DNA from: JAKPUX01 sp964436305
Lineage (GTDB): Bacteria > Zhuqueibacterota > Zhuqueibacteria > Residuimicrobiales > Residuimicrobiaceae
Assembly (NCBI GenBank): GCA_964436305.1
Contig: CAYTCI010000060.1
Coordinates: 1 to 25,881 of the forward strand
Direction of reading: 5' to 3'
DNA length: 25,881 bases
In this document: positions 20,784 through 25,881 of the stretch, in pieces
Layout of the letters: the number at the start of each line of letters is the position of its first letter
Numbering within the stretch: the first letter of the stretch is position 1
Program-made: the position numbers and the translations under genes
Notes under the pieces: model-generated
The model's input: only the letters and a program-made list of their open reading frames with translations
What the model was told of the DNA's origin: nothing
Databases searched by the model: none

Positions 20784-21934
20784 TGTATACCAGTCTTGCT
20801 TTTTATCTTCATCTCGCCGTTTCTGTCCTGATCTACTGGCTCATTCCCCGGCAGATTTGGCGCACGGCGTTTCTCAGTCTCAGCAGTCTTGTATTTCTCT
20901 TTCGTACTGATGCGAATTCGTTCTATTTGGTGCTGATTCTGTCTGCTGTTACCTGGTTTTTCGGGTATCAGATCGGGCAGAGGGTGGGCAAAAAAACATG
21001 GCACCGTATTGGTATTATTCTGCTGGTTCTGGTTCTGGTAATCTATAAATATCTCGGTTGGCTTGACGATATTCTTGAACCGCTGCTCAATTTATTTTCC
21101 GGTTTTTCCGGCTATCATTTTGACAAGCTGCTTATACCCCTTGGCCTTTCTTATATCACATTCAAGTACATCAGCTATCTCACCGATATTTATTGGGGTC
21201 TGATCAAGCCCGGCCGATTCATCGATTTCCTCTGTTATGGCTCTCTTTTCACTATTTATGTTGCGGGACCGATCGAACGGTTTGAGCGGTTGCAGCCTCA
21301 AATTGATAAAAAGCTGATTTTCGAATCGGCTTTCCTCGAGGCGGGTTTTCAGCGGATAGTTTTCGGTTTATTTAAAAAGCTTGTCCTGGCGGATTGGCTG
21401 CACTATTTTTTTTCTTCGACCTGGCAGAATTTGGGCGAAAATAGCTTTGCGATGCAGGTAGTCGGTGTTTTGGCTTTTGCTTTGAATATCTATTTCGATT
21501 TTTCGGGTTACAGCGATATAGCCATCGGTTCCTCCAAGCTTTTTGGATTGACCATTATGGAGAATTTTGATAATCCTTATTTGGCAGTCAATATCAGCCA
21601 GTTTTGGCGCAAATGGCATATTTCGCTCTCTGACTGGATTCGTGACTATCTGTTTTTCCCGCTCAGCCGAATGAGCGATCAAATGATCTGGCAGCTGATT
21701 CTTGTTCCTCTCATCGCCATGGGGCTCTGCGGACTCTGGCATGGCGCCTCCTGGAGTTTCGTCCTTTGGGGGCTATGGCATGGAGCAGGGCTTTCCGTAC
21801 TGCAGTTCTGGGGGCGCTTCAAGCGCAAAAGAAAAGATGTTGCCCATCTCTCCAACAAGCCTTGGTTCAACAAATTTTCAGCAGCCCTGACCTTTAGTTT
21901 TGTTTGCATAGGCTGGTTATGGTTTATAGGATAA
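20783..21934 (+). CDS. MBOAT-family membrane acyltransferase (DltB-like length)
   Basis: The 383-residue polytopic membrane protein has the MBOAT core. It includes LIPLGLSYITFKYISYL, FDFSGYSDIAIGSSKLFG, NFDNPYLAVNISQFWRKWH279 and the active-site block GLWH320GASWSFVLWGLWHG. H279 and H320 correspond to the two conserved histidines of MBOAT proteins such as DltB and AlgI. It ends TFSFVCIGWLWFIG, like the end of DltB proteins (about 400 residues), whereas AlgI-type enzymes continue much further. It therefore seems complete and DltB-like. The likely role is moving an acyl group from the carrier protein across the inner membrane to an extracytoplasmic acceptor. It is coupled to the carrier gene upstream and followed after four bases by an SGNH-like gene. 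Confidence 0.92.
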   Translation: MYTSLAFYLHLAVSVLIYWLIPRQIWRTAFLSLSSLVFLFRTDANSFYLVLILSAVTWFFGYQIGQRVGKKTWHRIGIILLVLVLVIYKYLGWLDDILEPLLNLFSGFSGYHFDKLLIPLGLSYITFKYISYLTDIYWGLIKPGRFIDFLCYGSLFTIYVAGPIERFERLQPQIDKKLIFESAFLEAGFQRIVFGLFKKLVLADWLHYFFSSTWQNLGENSFAMQVVGVLAFALNIYFDFSGYSDIAIGSSKLFGLTIMENFDNPYLAVNISQFWRKWHISLSDWIRDYLFFPLSRMSDQMIWQLILVPLIAMGLCGLWHGASWSFVLWGLWHGAGLSVLQFWGRFKRKRKDVAHLSNKPWFNKFSAALTFSFVCIGWLWFIG

Positions 21935-21938
21935 TACT

Positions 21939-22889
21939 TTGCTTTTGAATGTGAAACTGAAAAAAGCAAGTATAATCATTTTAACCACGATTTGTGCAGT
22001 CCTTCTATGTGAATTAGCGGTTAGAAAGATATTAGATTTCCCAACTTCTGGAGTAGAAAAAAGAGTATTTGGCATAAAAGGTCCACTGGCCACCTCGAGT
22101 ATCTACAAACCTCATTCAAAATATTATAATATGGAGAATGGCTATAAAGTATTCAAACGTAATAATCTTGGATTATACGGCACAGATGTAGCTTGGTCAC
22201 ATAAGGATACTCTCATATATGTTTTGGGCAGTTCTTATTTGGAAGGAGCTCAATGGCCTCCGGATTCAATTGCTGTTTCATATTTACAACAATTATTTGA
22301 TTTAGCTGGAAAATCCTACAAAGTTATTAATCTAGGACATAGTGGCTATGATCCCTATATTCTGTTTTATAGATTATCCTGGTTTGAGAAGCTATATCGT
22401 AATGGCAAAGTCATATTAGTGTTAGAAGATAGCTATGAAAAATGGTTAATGAATCAACCACATCCGCTCACATTTACTCTTCCTTCAAAATTTGGGGTTT
22501 CAGATCGCCGCTTAATTACACAATTGACCATATCGATTTTGAATCATTCGGCGGCTGCTTATTTAATTAGACAAGCAACTAAGTTTACAGACATTGAGGA
22601 GAACGGATTTTTAAATCCTCAGCAGACGACCGATGCCATAGAAGGAGTTCCTTTAGATTTGTTGATTTGTCTTGATGCATATCAGATCAAGTATGGCGAT
22701 GATTTTGTTGTACTTTCAATTATGGACAATTTGATCTTTAACACTGAGCTTGAACAGTACTGTAGCTTGAAAAAGATCAATTTCTGCAGTCGGTCAATAA
22801 ATAAAGCTTCAAATAAAATAAAGGGCAAAGGACATTTAACTATCTATGGAAATAAGCAGTTGGCCATGGCACTATATGGCTGTTTATAA
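21939..22889 (+). CDS. membrane-anchored SGNH-like protein (DltD/AlgX-position)
   Basis: The 316-residue protein has an N-terminal membrane anchor (about residues 9-28, SIIILTTICAVLLCELAV) and an extracytoplasmic domain. YVLGSSYLEGAQW is SGNH block I with its serine, NLGHSGYDPYILF is the glycine block, and GKGHLTIYGNKQLAMAL is the block V histidine. The aspartate usually two or three residues before that histidine is not evident (Lys-Gly stand there). DltD and AlgX/AlgJ proteins have this anchored SGNH-like form and finish acyl transfer to the polymer. I infer that job here. The start is TTG at 21939 with AGGA 7 bases upstream. The gene is strikingly A+T-rich compared with all its neighbours, suggesting a separate origin. 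The A+T-rich 22890-23062 gap after it holds no recognised feature. Confidence 0.72.
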   Translation: MLLNVKLKKASIIILTTICAVLLCELAVRKILDFPTSGVEKRVFGIKGPLATSSIYKPHSKYYNMENGYKVFKRNNLGLYGTDVAWSHKDTLIYVLGSSYLEGAQWPPDSIAVSYLQQLFDLAGKSYKVINLGHSGYDPYILFYRLSWFEKLYRNGKVILVLEDSYEKWLMNQPHPLTFTLPSKFGVSDRRLITQLTISILNHSAAAYLIRQATKFTDIEENGFLNPQQTTDAIEGVPLDLLICLDAYQIKYGDDFVVLSIMDNLIFNTELEQYCSLKKINFCSRSINKASNKIKGKGHLTIYGNKQLAMALYGCL

Positions 22890-23062
22890 ACATTACTTTA
22901 ATAGTCGTTCTACTTTAAAAATATTCAGTAAGTATTTAATACTGTTAATAATTTTATTTCTATCAATAATCTCTGCTTCATTTCTTAAATTGCTCAATAG
23001 TTCATCAAATCCTTTTTTATATGCGAATTTTTGAAAACTCATAAATTTTATTAGGATTTGGA

Positions 23063-24070
23063 ATGTTCAAAAACAAAATCCTCTTGATCACCGGCGGCAC
23101 CGGCTCATTCGGCAATGCGGTGCTGAAGCGGTTTCTCGATACGGACATCAAAGAAATTCGCGTCTTCAGCCGGGACGAAAAGAAGCAGGAAGACATGCGC
23201 ATCGCCCTGAAGAACCCCAAGCTCAAATTCTATATCGGCGATGTGCGCGAATACAGCAGCGTGGCTAACGCCATTCAGGGCGTGGATTACATCTTTCATG
23301 CCGCCGCGCTCAAACAGGTGCCCTCCTGCGAGTTCTATCCCATGGAAGCGATCCGCACCAACGTGCTCGGCGCGGAAAACGTCCTCAATGCCGCGGCAAA
23401 TCATGGCGTTGAAAAGCTCATCGTCTTGAGCACCGACAAAGCGGTCTATCCGATCAATGCCATGGGCATGTCCAAGGCCCTGATGGAAAAACTGATGCTG
23501 GCCAAAGCCCGAGTGGCGGCGGGCAAAACGGTGTTTTGCGGCACCCGCTACGGCAATGTCATGGGCTCGCGCGGATCGGTCATTCCTCTCTTTATATCGC
23601 AAATCCAGGAAAAGAAACCCATCACCATCACCGACCCCAACATGACGCGGTTCATGATGTCCCTGGATGATGCCGTTGACCTGGTGCTCTATGCCTACCA
23701 GAATGGTAAGCAGGGCGACCGCTTTGTCCAAAAAGCTCCGGCTGCGACCATCGAGACCCTGGCCAAAGCCCTGATTGAGTTGTTCGGCAGCAAAACCGAA
23801 ATCCGCACCATCGGCACGCGGCATGGCGAAAAGCTGCATGAAACCCTGCTTACGCGCGAGGAAAAGGCCATTGCCCAGGATTGCGGCCAGTACTATCGCG
23901 TGCCGGCCGATACCCGGGATCTGAACTACAACAAGTATTTTGTCGAAGGCGAGGTCACTATCAGCCGGGCGGACGACTATAACTCCAGCAACACCTACCG
24001 GCTTAATGTAGAGGAAACCAAAGAGCTGCTGCTCAAGCTGGATTTTGTCCGGGACGCGCTGAAACAGTGA
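23063..24070 (+). CDS. capE: UDP-N-acetylglucosamine 4,6-dehydratase/5-epimerase (CapE/FnlA/WbjB)
   Basis: The 335-residue extended-SDR enzyme has the NAD(P) motif T10-G-G-T-G-S-F-G17. Its active-site segment is S123-T-D125-K126-AVYPINA-M134-G-M-S-K138. A methionine replaces the usual tyrosine of the YxxxK motif, as is known for CapE-type enzymes. GTRYGNVMGSRGSVIPLF and TRHGEKLHETLL are further family landmarks. It removes water from UDP-GlcNAc and inverts C5, the first step to UDP-L-FucNAc. AGGA 6 bases upstream supports the start. It overlaps the next gene by four bases (GTGA), and with CapF downstream forms the precursor part of the capsule locus. Confidence 0.94.
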   Translation: MFKNKILLITGGTGSFGNAVLKRFLDTDIKEIRVFSRDEKKQEDMRIALKNPKLKFYIGDVREYSSVANAIQGVDYIFHAAALKQVPSCEFYPMEAIRTNVLGAENVLNAAANHGVEKLIVLSTDKAVYPINAMGMSKALMEKLMLAKARVAAGKTVFCGTRYGNVMGSRGSVIPLFISQIQEKKPITITDPNMTRFMMSLDDAVDLVLYAYQNGKQGDRFVQKAPAATIETLAKALIELFGSKTEIRTIGTRHGEKLHETLLTREEKAIAQDCGQYYRVPADTRDLNYNKYFVEGEVTISRADDYNSSNTYRLNVEETKELLLKLDFVRDALKQ

Positions 24071-24543
24071 CGTGTGTCCCGCAAATGCCGGACAGGCCGG
24101 TTTTTATCGAGGGCGGCCGGCACAGTGACGATCGCGGCGCCGTCGCCTTTGCCAATGATGTTCGCCTCGATCAGGTCCGGCGGTTTTATTTCATTTCAAA
24201 TCATGCAACCGATATTATTCGCGCCTGGCAGGGACACAAGCGCGAGACCAAATACTTTTGCGCCGTGGAGGGAGAGTTCGTTGTTGCAGCGGTGCGGCTG
24301 GATGATCTTGCAGACCCCTCGCCGGATCTGCGGGCGGAGGGCTTTATTCTCAAAGCCGGCGAGCCGGGTGTCTTGATTGTGCCGCCGGGCTATGCCAACG
24401 GCATGCGGGCATTGACCGTGCCGAACAAGCTGCTGGTGCTTTCGGATCTGCTGCTGGAAGACAGCAATGAGGACATCTATCGCTTTCCCGCGAATCTCTG
24501 GTTCGACTGGCACTTGCTGAAAGAAAAGAGCCATGGGCGATAA
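24067..24543 (+). CDS. RmlC-like cupin sugar epimerase/isomerase-type protein
   Basis: The 158-residue single-domain cupin reads RHSDDRGAVAFANDV, then AWQGHKRETKYFCAVEGEF, GEPGVLIVPPGYANGM and a C-terminal FPANLWFDW. This resembles the WxcM/FdtA/RmlC-related cupins that act on nucleotide-bound keto-sugars. It lies between CapE and CapF and overlaps both reading frames by a few bases, so it is one operon with them. A role on the 4-keto intermediate from CapE is likely by position but not shown. The start is taken as GTG 24067 inside the capE stop; ATG 24085 is an alternative, and neither has a clear ribosome binding site. Confidence 0.75.
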   Translation: MTCVPQMPDRPVFIEGGRHSDDRGAVAFANDVRLDQVRRFYFISNHATDIIRAWQGHKRETKYFCAVEGEFVVAAVRLDDLADPSPDLRAEGFILKAGEPGVLIVPPGYANGMRALTVPNKLLVLSDLLLEDSNEDIYRFPANLWFDWHLLKEKSHGR

Positions 24544-25654
24544 GATCCGGGTGGGCATCACCGGGCAGGCCGGATTTATCGGCACCCATCTCTATAATTA
24601 TCTCGGACTCTTTGAAACTATTGAGCGCATTCCTTTTCAGGACGAATATTTTCAGGATGATTCAAGGCTGAGACAATTCGCTGCCTCCTGTGACGCGATC
24701 GTTCACCTGGCCGCGGTCAACCGCCACGCCGATCCTGAAAGTTTGGCCGAGATCAACATCCGCCTGGTGCGCCAGCTGATCGACGCCATGGAGGCGGCGG
24801 ACGAGACGCCGCATCTACTGTTTTCCTCTTCCATTCAGGAACGGCGTGACAACCCCTACGGCCGCTCCAAAAAAGCCGGCCGGCAGCTGCTGATGAAGTG
24901 GGCTGCAAAGCATCATGCGGCCTTTACCGGACTGGTAATCCCCAATGTCTTTGGCCCGTTCGGCAAGCCCTTTTATAATTCCGTGATTGCCACTTTTTCT
25001 CATCAGCTGGTGAACGGTCTGGAACCTAAAATCGAGATCGATGCCGAACTGCCGCTCATCTATGTCAACGACCTGGCTGCTGCCATTTGGCGAATCATCG
25101 AAAAACGGGAAACAGCACAGGAACTGGAGATCAAGGAAACCGCCACAGCCAAAGTAACCGACCTACTTGCCAGACTTGGCGTTTTCAAAAAAAGTTACAT
25201 GACGGAAGGTTTTGTCCCGGACCTCGCGGAATATTTCGATCTCTGCCTGTTCAATACCTTCCGCAGTTATCTTCCCCATGATTTTTTCCCTCGACAATAT
25301 ACTCTTCATGCCGACAATCGCGGACATTTCGTCGAGCTGGTGAAAACACCCAATGGCGGACAGACCTCATTCTCGACCACCCGGCCTGGCATCACCCGCG
25401 GCAACCACTTTCATACCCGCAAAGTGGAGCGTTTTATGGTTATAAAAGGCCAGGCGGAGATCCGGCTTCGCCGGATTGGCAGCGATCAGGTGATATCATA
25501 CCAGCTTTCCGGCGACCAGCCTACCTGGGTCGACATTCCGGTATGGCATACCCACAACATCACCAACACCGGCCGGGAAGATCTTTACACCGTGTTCTGG
25601 ATCAACGAACTCTACAACCCAGCCGATCCCGACACCTTTTTTGAAAATGTTTGA
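24533..25654 (+). CDS. capF: bifunctional UDP-2-acetamido-sugar reductase/epimerase (CapF/FnlB/WbjC)
   Basis: The 373-residue, two-domain enzyme has an N-terminal SDR with the nucleotide-binding motif G11-Q-A-G-F-I-G17 and Y109-G-R-S-K113. Its C-terminal cupin has G290-N-H292-F-H294-T-R-K-V-E299 and VWH339THN as the metal site. This architecture is diagnostic of CapF, which epimerises C3 and then reduces C4 of the CapE product with NADPH, giving UDP-6-deoxy-L-talosamine derivative. CapG (a 2-epimerase) would complete UDP-L-FucNAc; it is not in the window but may lie beyond the tandem array. Overlap with the upstream cupin is 11 bases. No terminator is seen after the stop. Confidence 0.95.
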   Translation: MGDKIRVGITGQAGFIGTHLYNYLGLFETIERIPFQDEYFQDDSRLRQFAASCDAIVHLAAVNRHADPESLAEINIRLVRQLIDAMEAADETPHLLFSSSIQERRDNPYGRSKKAGRQLLMKWAAKHHAAFTGLVIPNVFGPFGKPFYNSVIATFSHQLVNGLEPKIEIDAELPLIYVNDLAAAIWRIIEKRETAQELEIKETATAKVTDLLARLGVFKKSYMTEGFVPDLAEYFDLCLFNTFRSYLPHDFFPRQYTLHADNRGHFVELVKTPNGGQTSFSTTRPGITRGNHFHTRKVERFMVIKGQAEIRLRRIGSDQVISYQLSGDQPTWVDIPVWHTHNITNTGREDLYTVFWINELYNPADPDTFFENV

Positions 25655-25700
25655 TTCCCTGAATTTTCTCTTGTCATTTTTATAATAAACAATTAATTTT

Positions 25701-25881
25701 CTCACGTTCTCACGTTCTCACGTTCTCACGTTCTCACGTTCTCACGTTCTCACGTTCTCACGTTCTCACGTTCTCACGTTCTCACGTTCTCACGTTCTCA
25801 CGTTCTCACGTTCTCACGTTCTCACGTTCTCACGTTCTCACGTTCTCACGTTCTCACGTTCTCACGTTCTCACGTTCTCAC
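25701..25881. repeat. octanucleotide tandem repeat (CTCACGTT)n reaching the window edge
   Basis: The unit CTCACGTT is repeated perfectly 22 times from 25701, plus a partial CTCAC at the cut end. It begins 46 bases after the capF stop codon. The plus-strand frames are open throughout because no frame of this unit contains a stop, while the complementary strand hits TGA. The array continues beyond the window or stops at a contig end. Confidence 0.97.

Noticed and set aside
20783..21934. MBOAT looked C-terminally truncated compared with AlgI
   Set aside because: Its end (TFSFVCIGWLWFIG) corresponds to the normal end of DltB-type proteins, so it is probably complete.
22846..23034. 62-codon frame after the SGNH-like gene
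   Set aside because: It overlaps the end of the real gene and has A+T-rich, featureless composition.

Overview
The window is mostly G+C-rich DNA from what is probably an uncultured Gram-negative bacterium of the FCB group (KSB1, Calditrichota or Zixibacteria-like). The main clue is the 924-residue secreted protein at 12298-15072. It ends in the FlgD-like or type IX sorting-like C-terminal domain, with the phrase QNYPNPFNPQTTIRY, that is abundant in those lineages. The phylum is an inference; there is no rRNA or ribosomal marker here. A 100-N assembly gap (11738-11837) splits the window inside a repeat, so the linkage of the two halves rests on scaffolding.

Left half (1-11737). A membrane glycosyltransferase (minus strand) is followed by a promoter-driven pair of small genes (a DUF5674 protein and an unknown 109-residue protein). 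Next come a 1019-residue enzyme with two GlnE/GlnD-type nucleotidyltransferase motifs, a heptad-repeat coiled-coil protein and a DUF6364/PIN toxin-antitoxin pair. Then follow rmlA (minus), a HicB gene with a truncated hicA, a WlbA/WbpB-type UDP-sugar dehydrogenase (minus), a short relic of a second copy of that gene, and an intact HicB-HicA pair. Nearly every gap between these genes is filled by one G+C-rich repeat family built on the core GGTCGGCGCGAGAG and its reverse complement. The repeat often starts right after a stop codon, and once it lies in frame inside a coding sequence.

Right half (11838-25881). After the surface protein and its terminator comes an exopolysaccharide or capsule locus, all on the plus strand. 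It starts with a Wza-type export protein and a Wzc-type chain-length regulator/tyrosine kinase. Four genes with the make-up of a DltABCD D-alanylation operon follow: an AMP-forming acyl ligase, a carrier protein, a DltB-length MBOAT and a membrane-anchored SGNH-like protein. The locus ends with CapE (FnlA), an RmlC-like cupin and CapF (FnlB), which make the L-FucNAc-type precursor. The likely logic is that CapE/CapF supply an unusual amino sugar, Wza/Wzc control polymer length and export, and the Dlt-like cassette puts an acyl group on the polymer or another envelope glycan. The cassette has lower G+C than its flanks, and the SGNH-like gene is strikingly A+T-rich, which suggests lateral acquisition. 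The window ends in an octanucleotide tandem array.
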